Assembly (NCBI GenBank): GCA_025617745.1 | Contig: CM046870.1 | Location: 9,302,303 to 9,366,302 of the forward strand | Length of the DNA: 64,000 nucleotides | From: Heliocidaris erythrogramma | Lineage: Eukaryota > Echinodermata > Echinoidea > Camarodonta > Echinometridae | Reading direction: 5' to 3' | In this document: one piece after another, positions 46,024-59,117 of the stretch | How the letters are laid out: the number at the start of each line of letters is the position of its first letter | Position numbering within the stretch: position 1 is the first letter of the stretch | Made by a program: the position numbers and the translations under genes | The notes under the pieces: generated by a model | Told to the model about the DNA's origin: nothing | Database searches by the model: none | Seen by the model: only the letters and a program-made list of their open reading frames with translations

Positions 46024-46277
46024 TTAACCCCTTCCATGCCACCAAGTTTAAAGGCAATGTCATTAATGAACTTTCAAGGTTTAAGTTTTCAATTAAAATG
46101 CTTGGTTTTCATTGTTGATTCAGGCTTAAAATGTTTTTCATATGAATAAACTGTACAATAACGGTACCTATTTCTGTTTCAGGAAGAAATGAATGGACAT
46201 TTTTTAGCCTGAAAAAACATTGTTCAGTGATCAAATTATTGGGCAGGTTTTGCCGCCCATGGCATGGGAGGGGTTAA
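46024..46277 (-). mobile_element. TTAA-flanked MITE, family A copy 3 (254 bp, inverted)
   Basis: It begins TTAACCCCTTCCATGCCA and ends GGCATGGGAGGGGTTAA. Interior words such as TTATTGGGCAGG-TTTGCCGCCC correspond in reverse to the GGGC-GGC start of the other copies. It is more diverged than the pair at 17257 and 27167. Confidence 0.7.
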
Positions 46278-48933
46278 GGAACCAACCAGTTCAGTTGGTT
46301 AATTCTTGGTTCAGACAGTGATTTTTTTAATGCACAAATTTGGACAGATTATGATAAGGCACCACCTAACCAGACTTTTTTTGTAAGAAAGTTGGTACTA
46401 CCAACTCAAATAGATTCTATAATTTGAGAGTACAGCTTTTTGATCATTTCCTCTGGGTACATGGGTTTTGAAGGTTTTAGGGTGAAAGAAAGTTGGAAAA
46501 GGAAAGGTTAATTATATTTAGAAATTGTTAGAGGGAAGGACACGGTCATGCCTGTAAATTCATTCTTCACATTTTTTTTTGTTCCTTTGAATAGTGTATT
46601 TTGAACACGTTTGTAATGATACATTAAGAAAAGCATCATTTTTGTGGACCAAAGTATGAATAAGGAAAGAAAAGAAAATATTGGAAAGTGGATTCTCAAA
46701 GAAAAAGAACTGTATGTAGTCAAATAGTTGGAGAGGTAATCCATACTTTCTGAAGTAGATTTAAAGATAAATCATGTCTTGTCAACCTGGAATCATCCCT
46801 AGCCCTTCACATCATACTCTAATTCGGAGAGGTCCGTGCTTTTATTTATGAAAGGAACTTCTCCAGATTATATCTGACTATCAACCCGGAGTCGGTCCTT
46901 TTTTCAGGTGGGTGACTCACAAAGAATAATGATGGTAGAATATTAAAAGGTACCTATTTATACTCCGCATCATGTTTATTGAGAAGCAAGAGGAATACGG
47001 TGACCGCTATCTCGTCGGTATTGGCTTTCAAACTAAATTTGGTTAAGGATGCATGGTCCTATTTGGTCCCGTGAGACGGGCGTAACATCATTGGTACAAT
47101 GTTCTCAGGGCTGTTCGTATCATGCTTGTGCAATATGAACCGTGAGGATTCGTCGCCTCCCCGCAGTAAGGCCGTAATTGACATCACAGCCATACATGGC
47201 TGTAACGACCTTATTGCAGGCAGCCAATGTCTTCATAGCTGTTCCGTCGTTTTGGCCAAATCTGATTAATTCTATCTTCTGGAGGGATATTGTACTCTGA
47301 GTGACACAAATAGACTGCTCCTTGGTCCGTTCACATATAGAATCCCCCAAGTACTAATAAGGATCTAATTAATTAAATGGCTCTTGTGTAATAATTCTGG
47401 GTAATGCTGGTCTAATGTCATAGAGGGGAGGACACAAAAGGAAATTGGAAACTTAGTGGAAAGGGTTTATTCTGATTATTTCAATCCCTTAGAAACTACG
47501 TGAAGGAATTCATCAAATTGAAGACTATCGTGGTTTACTGTTCTTTCTAATGAACAGGCAGAAGTTTTGGATTAAGGCCGATTATCCAATTATAATTTGG
47601 CAGGGGCAAATATATTTTGATTTATGTCGGTCCTGCAAAAGAAGTAGGAGTTCATGTGTGTTTTTACTCCTTTTTCTTTATCCAGTCTTAATTCATCTGT
47701 CTGACCGTCCATGTTCTTGTGACCACCTTTATGACATGGCCATGTACTTTATTTTTGATAAGCATTGAGTTACCCTGTCCTCATTATTTTGTGTGTTTAA
47801 TAAAAAAATTCCTGAAAGCAGATTTGTTAAAATATTGTTTGAAATATTTTGTTGGTGACAATCATGCAACTGTTGCCAGATTGATATTAAATCATCATTT
47901 TTTTTTAATTGTAAAATTCTTTGTTGAGGAAAAGGTAAAGTGTCTGCGGAGTGCAAAATAATAAATGTGGATATGCAACTTTAATTGGTCGCATATTTTG
48001 CAAGGTGATGATAATTCTTATGAGTAAATTGTGAATATGAATATTCCATTGCAATTAGTACTATCAAAAATGTGTCTAAAAAGTGCATTTGAAAAATTAT
48101 ATGAGAAAGAGTTACATAGAAAGACAAAATCGTTATCCGATAATGAAGATGAAATATCTTATTTATATCAGAGCTTATATTTTTATCTAACTTTTCTTTC
48201 AGCTGTTAATTTGTGTCAACGGAAATGTTGGATATCTCGACATAAATTTGTGAAAATTCTGATTTGTAATGAAGTATTTACTTTTGTTGATCCCATCATG
48301 TCAAATGAAAATTGTAACGTTCCCCGTATATACATGTAATTCAAAGGACAATAATGTTTCATTCATAAAGGGTGGAAGAGGAAAGAAATTGGTATAATTA
48401 TCGTACAAAATTTAATGAAAATAAATTGGTGCAAGTTTGATTGTACATGTTCATAGCAAATGATTATGAAGTATTATATGTATTGTAAAACTATTTTTTT
48501 TTCCACTCTTTACTTTACTTTACTTTACTTCCATTTCACCATCTGTATAAATGTCATTATTTATTGTTACTTTCCAAATTCTCTTTTTTCTCTAAAATGT
48601 ATTTCTAAGATTATGCTTTATTTCACTGTGCAAACCTGCAAATTTGTTGGAGAAATAACATTTTCAGCAGTTCCATCGCTCTTTAAGGAAGCAAAAATAT
48701 GGGGGGGGGGGCTATTCTATAACTTTCCAGGCTTTTAACTATTGAAAGTATTTGATTTTATGCTTCATTTTTGTGTTCTATGTGTATAGTTTTTTGAAGA
48801 TGTGAATAAAAAGCATGTAGGCAATGAATGTGAACGAAACACTTGCATTCATATTTTAATTTATTTGTTCTGTTTTGTTTGCAATTGGTGTTTCTGAATG
48901 ATGATGACCTCCAGAGTAATGCTTGATGAACGT

Positions 48934-49045
48934 TGTGGATGACAATGATGATGATGACGATGATGATTATGATTATGATGATGGTGGTGGTGAACATAAT
49001 GATGATGATGATGACGATGATGATGATGATGATGGTGATGATGTG
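48934..49045 (+). repeat. (GAT)n imperfect array
   Basis: ATGATGATGACGATGATGAT-type repeats with GTG and TAT interruptions over about 110 bases. Confidence 0.92.
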
Positions 49046-49096
49046 ATGATTATGATCATAATGATCTATCTACCTACATGAAGCTACCCCGTTTTC

Positions 49097-49106
49097 TCTT
49101 TCTCTC

Positions 49107-49145
<39 letters not shown>
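49097..49145 (+). repeat. (CT)n microsatellite
   Basis: A nearly pure CT run of about 48 bases. Confidence 0.93.
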
Positions 49146-49148
<3 letters not shown>

Positions 49149-49860
49149 ATTAATCTCTGTCCGGTTTGTCTTATTCTTATTGGGGGAGGGTACTTATCAA
49201 CTCACAGCTTCTCTTTTAATCATTTCTGAAATCATCAGTAACGTTACACAGTCAAAACACATGAATTTGTACCAGTTTATCCCACCGTATACATGTACCT
49301 TTCATTTACGATTAGACTAAATTTATCAGATATAATTTGCCGTCAGCAATGTGAAGTCGAGAGAAATCTTCTCTTTTTCAGCACAACTTTGCCCCCCTTC
49401 AGCATATTTTCCCCCTTCCTGCTCTTGTATAATTAACCTGTCAGGCCAACCCATCATAATTCATCTATTAAAGATCAAAACATTGCTGAGGGCAAAAAGA
49501 AATTTGGCGCTCAAATTTGTCGCCAGGCAGGATCTAAAATGCAGACGATACAAGATGGCTGCCTTTTGCTCTTCTTTTTTCATACTTCTAGGCCTAATTC
49601 AAGTGGAAAGAATTTGTGATGTTCAAGTTGTCAGCTCATTCTTGACATATCCCATGTATATTCTGGATTGTAAGGCAACATCGAGTGTAAAGAGAAGAAA
49701 ATTGGGGAAGGGGAGGGGATTGGGTAGGACGGTACAAATGTTAAATAGCAATGATTTAAAATCGTTCTCTCATCGAGAAAAAACTCAAAATTGTATACGT
49801 TTATACTCATCATACCACATCGATAGATTGTTATTTTATTGACCATTTAGTGCTTGCCAA

Positions 49861-50771
49861 CTTAAAGGAGAATTAAGCCCTGATGATAAATTTACTTATA
49901 TTGGAAGGTGTAATATATTCCTACTTATTGGCCTAAATCATTTTCTAATAAGATATCAGAAAAGGGTATAAATAAAGATATTCCAACACCCGGTATCGTC
50001 TCCTACACATTTACATGGGGCTGCCATTTTCTTGCTGATTTGGAGTTGTACATGAACCATTGAGAAATGTTCCAGTCAGGAAGATATTTTGAATCCAAAT
50101 CCTAAATTGATTTTCTTCATTACCTAAAATCCCATATGTGACGGAAAATATAAAGTGGGTGTTTACATGTATTATAAAAATTAAATCTTTATAATGATAC
50201 TTTTAAATTGTCTGGTTTTGTTTAACAAAAATCTATTTTCTTGGGTTTGCCAAACAGAGCAGAACATAATATATGCAGCATGCATTCTGACTTTTCAAGT
50301 CCATTATCCGAAAGCAGGTGAATGCATAGTTTGCCGCTATAGATGCTCAGGGAAGAAGCATCCATAAAATTTGAATTAATTTGCTCCGTCTCATACGTCC
50401 AGTATCGAGAAAATAGATTTCTATTAAGCGAATATCGATTTTCAACAGAAATATATAAGGAAATCTTCAGTTTAAAAATAAATTGACATATCTATTCTAT
50501 ATTTTTAATCTCAAATGGGTTTTTAATTTTGAAAAAGGCAATTGAGCATTTGGATTAAGAAAATCTTCTTGTACACATAAACAAAATGACAGCCCCCATG
50601 TGCTGCTAGCAGACGATACATATTGCTAGCAGATGGTAAATTTTGCTCAGAAAAATTTGATTCATATCGATCTCGTATATTCTGACGCGAAGCCATATAG
50701 TCTAACAAGTAGGAATTAATAACACCTTTGAACACTATCGTCTTTATTTTTGAGCGTAATTCTCCTTTAAG
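49861..50771. mobile_element. 911-bp foldback-type element with TTAA borders
   Basis: CTTAAAGGAGAATTA at 49861-49875 is exactly inverted at 50757-50771. Imperfect complementarity continues inward for roughly 200 bases (TATTCCTACTT and CATGGGG-CTG-CATTTT on the left match the complement of the right arm). No transposase-like frame was recognised; an 86-codon minus-strand frame inside the right arm is unremarkable. Confidence 0.65.
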
Positions 50772-51580
50772 ATCCGAAACCAAGTCAGGAGACGAGACAT
50801 TCTTTCCTCTCTAATCATTCAATCAATTATTTAATTTATTTCTGAATTAAGTTGTTTTAAATTATCTATCCGTGCGTTTGCCCCCTCCTTATCCCTTTTA
50901 GTGTCAAGTTTTGCTAAAAGTATATTCTGATATCATTAATTTTTTACTGTCTATAGGCTTGGCTTCATAACATCGTTTCAAGGATAATGTGAGGAAATAT
51001 CGCATCATTTTCAGCTCATGTAAGCAGAACACTGCGCAGACAGCATCAATTACCCCGATTTATTTTTTAAAAGTGATATCGATACATCTGGCATCACATG
51101 ACCAACAATCCGGCACGCACCACTGGAAACCCGTCACCTGTTTTTATAAAGAAGAAAATACACATAACAGGAAAACAAAGGGCGTTCAAACGCGATACAG
51201 AAATTTATTCAAGGAAGCTTATCAAATCATCCTAAACATTGAAGGAAATTGGAACACTCCTTCTAAAAATGTTTTCTTAGTTACTATCTAAGAAATCGGG
51301 AAATGTAGATTGGAGAGAGGACAAACAGGAGATAATTTGAAAGACAAAAATAATGAGGAACCATGACAACAGACATTCTCCCGCTACGGTTGGGAGTATA
51401 ATGACCGACAACGGTGCGAGAATAGAGGTCAACTTTATTTCATAGAATATTTTTCTTCTTCATTTTTCATCTTGTCTCTGCCCATGGCGTAGCGATGGTC
51501 CAGCCAATGGAAGGGAGGGGAGAAGAGCAGAAATTACGAGTTAACAAGGGCATAGAAGTCAGAGGAGAGTGTAAAGGTGG

Positions 51581-51901
51581 CAGTGGCGGATCCAGGCAGG
51601 GGCGCCAAGGGCGCGCGCCCCTTTAATTTTTCTGTTTTGTGATTTCACCATGGGAGGGGGGATACCCCCCTCCCGCACCCTCCGCTCCCTCGCCTCTGCC
51701 CCCCCCCCCCCCCCCCCCATTTCAAATTCCTGCATCCATCACTGGAAAGGGGTGTCGTATCGGTCGTATCATAATTTATCTTGTTCTTATTTTCACGTTG
51801 TCTTTCCACTCTTTCTATCTTTTCCCACTTGTTGCCCTTCGATCATGGGGGTACCATGAGTACTGCCCCCGTGCACCCTCATCTCTCTAGTTGCGCCACT
51901 C
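51581..51901. mobile_element. MITE-like repeat with AGTGGCG termini and a poly-C tract
   Basis: It starts CAGTGGCGGATCCAGGCAGG and ends AGTTGCGCCACTC, an imperfect inverted terminal repeat. Inside is GGGCGCGCGCCCC, then a C-rich part with 20 consecutive C at 51699-51718. A related start (GCAGTAGCGGATTAAAGCAA, followed by poly-C) is at about 61070-61130. Confidence 0.55.
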
Positions 51902-51955
51902 GCCCTGGCATCTTGTATGATTGTTGCGTTAAGAACAAAAGCTAATTGGGGTACG

Positions 51956-51956
51956 A

Positions 51957-51987
<31 letters not shown>

Positions 51988-52103
51988 TCTCTCTCTCTCT
52001 CCCTCTCTCTATCTCTCTCTCTCTCACTCTCTCTCTTTCTGTCTTTCTTTCTCTCTCTCTCTCTCTCTCTCTCTCCCTCTCTGTCTCTCTCTCTCTGTTT
52101 CTC
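51956..52103 (+). repeat. (CT)n microsatellite
   Basis: About 148 bases of CT with short interruptions (CCCT, TATC, TTTCTG). Open frames here are artefacts. Confidence 0.95.
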
Positions 52104-53133
52104 TAGCGCCGCCATCGATTATGTCCCTTTTACACTTTAATCACAGACTGCACCAGGGAAATTCTAAATGAGCAAAATAAGGATGTGGTGAAGCATGCCT
52201 TTATAGGAGCTGAAGGAAAGTCACATTGTTTGTGTATAGATGAAATAATCTTCGCATGAGACGGAGTCAATATCGTGACATAAAACAACACTAATAGAAA
52301 GTGGTGAATTGGCAGTTTAATTTATTCAGAATTGGTAACTGAGGCTAAAATGCCTTTGGTAGCATAATATTGGGAATTCTGTGATGAAACTATTCCAAGG
52401 GATATATGAAAGAAAAAGTGGATTCTCATTTCTTTTAACGAATTAACAGTCTTTCGAACACAGAATAATCAATTTAATTTTTATCTCTTGAATGGAACAA
52501 GGATACTTTCCACCAACTTTTCTCCTTCTCTCTCACTCTCTAACATGCTTTCTGCTTAAATCTATTTTAATGTAAACCTACGTCATTAACATTTTCATTA
52601 GGTAGGGGCCTAAACACGCAAGTAATTAAAACGCAAAACATGAAGAAAAGGTATAATGAAATGTGATATTTTAAAATACAATATTTAGAAAATCTAGCCA
52701 TAATCCGGAGAAGGAAGTCTCCATTTTGAGGGCGGAAATTGATTGATAATGCATGGAAGTAATTACTGCAATTATCCAATCACGGTTTCTTCTACATTCA
52801 TGACCACAAATCTATGTGTTGATAGAGAGACACAGTCACGAAACATTTCATAAATTTGCAAAACGTGGGATGAAATCGAGGTATTATTTTATTTCCAAAC
52901 TTAATTGTCATCATTATGGCTTGTATTTTTTTGCTTCTGAAAGAGTATGAAGTATAATGCAAAATGCTAATCATAACCTAATTAAGGATTCATAATGAGT
53001 GAGAATGAGTGACATTAAAAAGAATTTGCTAGGATTTCCAGAATTAGCATTTTTTTGGTGAAGTCAATATTGTTCGTGCCAAGAGGACTACTTCCTGGAC
53101 TTTGGGCCAAAAGCAATTATCCCAAGTACAACC

Positions 53134-53395
53134 TCCATGTTGTGGTCTAGTGGATAAGTCACCAGACTGCAGATCACAAGGTACGGGATTCGAATCCCAC
53201 CACGGCACTAACGTCCTTTGGCAAGACTCTAATCTACATAGCCACTCTCTACCCATATGTTACCTGATATGCTTGAGCGCTAGTTACTTTGCCGGCTCGG
53301 CTATAACCGGGGTAATGATGTCGAAGCTCCATGAGCGTCACTGCGTGACGGATATGAGTGCTATATAAAGTGGCCATTATTATTATCATTATAAC
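53134..53395 (+). mobile_element. tRNA-derived SINE, copy 1 (tRNA-Cys-like head)
   Basis: The head carries an A-box-like TGGTCTAGTGG (53143-53153), an anticodon-arm-like GACTGCAGATCA as in tRNA-Cys(GCA), and a B-box GGGATTCGAATCCC (53185-53198). The body continues to AGTGCTATATAAAGTGGCCA and an ATTATTATTATCATT tail. The acceptor stem does not close well, and the attached body shows it is a SINE rather than a tRNA gene. SINE transcription is by RNA polymerase III and mobility depends on a LINE partner, none seen here. Confidence 0.75.
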
Positions 53396-56300
53396 AATCA
53401 TCTCCGCCTAGGACATCAGTATCATCGGACAACTACCCCGCGGACAATTACCAGTACCCAACTGCCCATTGGATTAACTACCCATCGAGGGTACATGTTG
53501 GTACGTACGGGGACAAACGGGGTAGTTGTCCTATATAGACTTTTAACAATGTATATTTACTGTAATTGCAGAGATGATTTATATCGCTTTAGTGCGATGA
53601 AAATATCTCTATGAATAATCGAACAACGTAATCCACTTTTTAAGAATATATGAACAATTTTTCGTGTCATCTGTGTCATCCACAATGCCAATTTTTTTTT
53701 CTTCCTGTTGGTCTTACAGATGATTTACATGCAATATGAGGCTATCTTCACATTGTATTAACGTTGATAGCAATAAAAGAAAATGTCAAAGAAAATGGTG
53801 CATGTATTCTGCTTGTGGTAGATGAGAATATCTGTTGATATTATGGAAACTATGTCAGAATAATTTTAGGCTAGCGGCATTTGGATTGTCCTATATTTTT
53901 TAGAATTATTGTTGCCCCATTGACATGTCTTTATTTTACATTGTCTTATCCATTCTTATAATATCCGCTGTTGATGGCATCAGTATATGTCTGCTAGTAC
54001 ATCCAACTCAAGTTCGAATGAGTTTTTTTTAGTGATGCTGTGAATTTACGTCATAATAACATGGTGGTACTTTTTATAACTGGAGCACAACATAGACACA
54101 GGAAGAGGCCTTTCCGTTTTTAACATAAGCCATTATTGTCCTTGTCCATTGTTTTTTTTTCTTCCTCAAAACGACTTTATTTACGAATGTTTTGTGAGCT
54201 TGTAAAATTAATTTTATATTCAATATATTCAAGGACTCGAGTCAAGTCCTCTCTTAAGTAAATTCCCATTTTTAGGAAAGCGTTATAATACAAAATCACA
54301 AATACAAACCATGTCTATCTTCTATTTTACAAAATGAACAATTCAATATTATCGGAGTTATAGATCTTTTTGTAAGATTACTAATATCAGCGTGATATTT
54401 CATCCTGACGTAATTGGTATAGTCGTAACTAATTGATGGTGACTGGAAGACTATGTATCCGTAAGTGGCTATCAACGAATCCAAATCATTCTGACCTACT
54501 TTGATTCTTATCTGAAATCTTGATAAAAGAAAATAATTTTAAAAACATAAATAACTGAAGTAGAATATTAGTAGAATCATGATGGTATTTTTAAAACAAA
54601 TGCGTAATTTATCCGATTAAATCTGAAGAAAGTAGCAAAGTCATGACAGTTTTCTTGAAATCATTGTCACTCATTATTAGAAAATTATTCTTTGTTCAGT
54701 GCTTCAGTTGATCGGTTGATGGTAATTTATATTTTAGTGCTTGCTGCAATCTCTCTTTTTCATTAATACTTGGTTGTTGTTTTTGTTGTTTTGAATAATG
54801 TAAGTGAGGTTAAAATAAATTCATTATCACTGTATGGTACATGTAGGTTGTTTTGAAAAATGCAATTTTGATAACTTTGATTAGATGTGTCGAGCAACTT
54901 CAATTTAAAAATAAAAATAGTCTGGTAGGGTTAGGTAGACATGATCACTTTTTTCATATACCCGGATGAAATAGATGTGCAGAAATGTAACTGTGACTGA
55001 CAGCACCTCCAAGATGTATTAGTATTCAAAAGCCGTTTGAAAAAAGGGCCCTTGAAATTAGGCTTCGGTTGTCATCATGTACAAGTTGCCATGGAAACAT
55101 ATTCGAATGTTGTCACTATATGTGCATCATTTGGGGAGAATAATGTCTCGATAAAGGTGCACGAAGGTCACTTTAGGGAGGGACTACTTCCGCCATGTTA
55201 CTGCTAGATATGTAACGGGCCGGGTGCCTGGGTATAGTCAGGAAAAATATAAGAATACTATTCTGTTCTTATTTTCGCGAAATATCAGAAAATAGATAAT
55301 AGTATATGTTTTTTGTAATCTCTAACTGATCTGATACTCTCAAGCCTGCTGTATACGAGGCGTCATTTAACCGACGTATGGTTCCATCAGCAAATCGCCC
55401 GGTCTTCTACCAACCAGTTTATACCAAAAACGAACAGTGCAAACTACTAGTATATAGATCAATAGACCTGTTTATAAAGTTATTCAAATTGGGGACCTAG
55501 TAACGAGGTATTCATTAACCTGTTAAAAAAATAATGAACTACATTGCTTGGAATCCGTTTGCATATATTACTTGTTGCTATGTTTGACAGGCCTCTGACA
55601 AGTTTTCAGGTTGTCAATAACAACCTTTGATTTAAAAGTATGCATCATATTTGAATATATTTGCGAACAGGTCTATTGCCTTCTCAGGCTTCATTATTCC
55701 AAGTAATAACGCAAACGAAAAGGCGCCTCATGTCATGTGCAATGGGTATTACAATTTTCAATAAACCATCCAACCGAGACGATGAGCACAGACAGGTACA
55801 CTCTTCTTTAAATGGTCGATATTCGTCGTGTATTAGTATTCAGATTTATGCATGCTTTTTTCCCGGAGGACCTCGTGATTAATGTTTACATTCATCTGTT
55901 ACCGATACATTTCATTTTTTTAAAATTTATTCCTGCATGTTTCACAATAATCAGTTTCATACATACAAACTTTGAAAGTAAAGACACACAGAGGTCTGGC
56001 AATATAAGCTGGACGCTTGAAGTGTTGCCATACCTAAGATCTTACATATTTCATACATTCTTAAAAGTAAACATAGATTAATAGATTAAATACAACCCCA
56101 AAAAAAAGTGCAAATATAATACACTATATACAGATACAAATACAGATAAAGAATAAGATTGAAATCTCTACAGTATACGTTCTAGAGCGGGAAAAATGTA
56201 GCAGACATGATAAAAGGTGTAGTCCATCCATACTGAAGGAGAAACAGAGAGAAAAGAGAGAGAGAAGAAAACGTAAGACAAGCAAGAGAGAGGGGGTGGG

Positions 56301-58324
56301 AGAGAGAGAGGGGGGGGGGGTGGGGTGGGAAGATGCCCTAATTAACAATACCACTGCGCATAATTACATATCATGGCAAATTATACATGTATACATATTA
56401 TATAGAATATATACAATCATAACATAATTAAGTACACGCTATGTTCAGGGGAATTAACAACCAACTAATAGAACAAATATATGAGCATGCGCTTGGCTGC
56501 ATTTTTAAAAGAGTAAATTGTATGCAAATTACGTGTTTCAATTAGTCATCGCACCTGTGCATTTTCAACAACGTTTTGCCATCCACATTAATTATTCATG
56601 ACTGGGTTAAACGTGGTGCTCTGGAATTTCAGCTACAATGTACTATAAAATTGTTGTGTTCTGAATTAATCATTAATACAAACAGACTTTGTGGCCTTTA
56701 CTTTTCGAAAAGTGACAATGTAATTAGATATCTAGAGCGTTAATAGTATTCAAAGAAATGTCATAAAACTTAATTCAAATAAACATCCTACCACTTAAGA
56801 ATGTGCAAACTTAATTTTTAATACGAGTTTAACGAGTTTCACATGGTCAGTGAGCTGATGACGAGAGTGAGAGGTGCTGCTATGTGAGGAAATCCTTTAT
56901 CAATAGACATTGTAACAGCAACGGAATAAGTACATGTTCACGTAAAGCTTACTTCAGCGGCATCGCTCTTTCCGCGCCAATCGTGTTAAGTGAGTTTATC
57001 ATCCATAATTATTGGGTCAATATTGATTTGATTTATTGTTATTGTTGGTTGAATGATTATATTATACAATTAAAAACTTTGCCTAGCTTTTCCAAAGTAA
57101 AGAGATTGGATCGGTTACTGTATCGTACGGCATTGGTGAAAAACGGCTATGCCTATTAACTGAAGCACAAGGGCAGGTCCAAGTTAATAGATCTTTCGGT
57201 ATCACATACGTTACCATGGTTACCACGTATCATGGGATTCTGACAATATTGTTTTCCAATCTTAAGGATTGTAACTTTAGTAGGCAACCATGGCAACCAA
57301 ATTTTATCAAGTTTCAACTCCTTTAGTGATGCCTTTCACAATGAATCATTAAATAGTTTCCTTCAAGTAAATACTTGTTTTCTACAGGCCTTCAAACTTC
57401 CGAAATTTGTCAAATGTCCATCCGTGACTAACTGATCAGGCTCTATACTAAAATCGTTGAAATGTGGTCGGGTACATAAGGAACAAAATGCCACGGAATT
57501 GCCCATAATATACAGTGATGAAGTGAAAATGAAGTCATATTAAAGAATGAAATTGAAATGAAGTGGTGACCTGCATTAATAAAAAAAGAGTTGCGTGCTC
57601 TAGTTGAAAAACAAGGATTACCGGCCGGTTAGGGAGCCTGTGGGTGGGGAAAGGGGTAAGGCGGGTGGGTAGATGAGGGTAGATCTGGATCCCTGAAATA
57701 GCAACATTGACAAGAGGCTACAAGAGCATTGCCTTCAAGGAATATCATGATAAACTTGACAGACCTATGCCAAAGACTAATAAAATAAAAAATCGTCTCG
57801 ATTATCTTGATTTAAAAAAAACTATAAAATATATACGTTCTAGTGATTTTAATAGTTTGTCACTGGAAAAGCGGCTCAACGGTCAATATTTCCAATTTTG
57901 TTTAATCGAAAGGGATTTTGTTTAATCCATTATCCATCTGCTGTGATATGTCGGAAAACCTGAAAGGCAAATTAGATTTTAAGTGTTATTGTATTTTTGA
58001 AGAATAATATCTAGAACAATAGAATTAATATACTATTATTCAACTGTAATTGCAACCCAATCAGAGCAGCAGAGGAATCTGATGAATTGAATTTTGTGTT
58101 CATGCTAATGTTAATGTAGGGGACCGATTCTATATCACCAAGGAGGTACTAGACAAGCTTCCCTCGTACCTCCTTGATATCACCGATAAAAAAAACCCCA
58201 TACAGATATCTATAACTATAAGATTACTTATGTTGAAAAATTTTCCACCTAAAATTTAGGAGACTGGTTGAGTATTAATACAGTTCTCCCTGAGGGGCCT
58301 GCAATCATTTACCCTGAGACTACC
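53396..58324. other. non-coding stretch
   Basis: AT-rich, with G/GA-rich low complexity around 56225-56330. Open frames such as 55661-55882, 56884-57159 and 57707-57925 show no recognisable protein. A segment around 55500-55690 loosely resembles 3165-3360. Confidence 0.55.
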
Positions 58325-58455
58325 TTGGCTACCATAATGATGCGCTCAAGCACTCAAGGAATTTCTTCCAACCTGGTACCCACTGGGTAAGGATTTGAAC
58401 CCCTCACCGTGTGGTCCGCAGTCCGGTGACTTACCCACTAGACCAGAACACGTCT
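58325..58455 (-). mobile_element. tRNA-derived SINE, copy 2 (partial)
   Basis: On the minus strand it reads TGGTCTAGTGGGTAAGTCAC, then CGGACTGCGGACCACACGG and a B-box GGGGTTCAAATCC (58391-58403). Head similarity to the copy at 53134 is clear, including GGTCTAGTGG-TAAGTCACC, while the body differs and lacks a clear tail. Confidence 0.7.
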
Positions 58456-58761
58456 GTGGTGATAATGTGATCGGCCTCTGAGAGAGAGGACTTCTCCAGA
58501 GAAAGAAATCAATTCACCCGGTTAAAATCGTGTCCTAAATTAGTCATCGAAGTGTACCGTGGACCAAAACAACAAGAAGAGCGACTCATCGACGATAGAT
58601 GACTGATCTCCTTATGGACACAAACTGACCATGTAATCGTATTTCCTCAAAATAATTCTTGGTCCCCTTTTCTCATCTATTCTTGTCATTCCAGGTAAGG
58701 GAGAGATGGTGAGAGAGAATGGGAGATATATAGAGATAAAATGAGAATGAAAACGGGAGAA

Positions 58762-58762
58762 T

Positions 58763-58794
<32 letters not shown>

Positions 58795-58825
58795 AGGAGA
58801 ATGAGAGGTAGAATGAGGGAGAGAG

Positions 58826-58867
<42 letters not shown>

Positions 58868-58962
58868 TTAAAATGATAAAGAGAGAATAAAAAAAGTGAG
58901 AATGAGATAGAAAGAATGAGAGAGAAGCAGTGAGAATGGGAGAGAGAGAGAGAGAAATAAGA
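58762..58962 (+). repeat. (GA)n microsatellite region
   Basis: Several GA runs up to about 36 bases, broken by GAATGAGA-type words. Confidence 0.93.
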
Positions 58963-59037
58963 ATAAAAAGAAGAAGAAGAAAGAGAAGACTGACATATAA
59001 ATCTGTTTATATGTCATATCAAATAACGATAGGCCTG

Positions 59038-59117
59038 TTAACCCATAGACCACATGAACCTGGTGGATCCTGTATTAAGCCTATGAGGGTTACAGAATTC
59101 AGTAGTTAACGGGTTAA
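59038..59117 (-). mobile_element. ~80-bp TTAA mini-element, family C copy 4
   Basis: Bordered by TTAACCC and GGGTTAA. The complement carries CATAGGCTTAATACAGGATC and CTGAATTC. Confidence 0.75.

Larger units (their letters stand above)
44359..49850. other. 3' UTR start and non-coding downstream region
   Basis: The 3' UTR begins at 44359; its end is uncertain. Beyond it the sequence is AT-rich with a family A MITE at 46024-46277, a candidate hairpin at 47163-47217, a GAT array at 48934-49045 and a CT microsatellite at 49097-49145. No other gene was recognised on either strand. Open frames of 60-160 codons, including the 163-codon one at 49351-49842, lack recognisable domains. Confidence 0.65.
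50772..53133. other. non-coding stretch
   Basis: AT-rich sequence with a repeat at 51581-51901 and a CT microsatellite at 51956-52103. No gene was recognised. Confidence 0.6.

Noticed and set aside
49351..49842. 163-codon open frame downstream of the gene
   Set aside because: Longest non-repeat frame outside the gene and the DIRS element, but with no recognisable domain or coding-like composition; I cannot support it as a gene.
53131..53205. A functional tRNA-Cys gene
   Set aside because: A- and B-boxes are present but the acceptor stem does not pair well, and a SINE body with an ATT tail follows.
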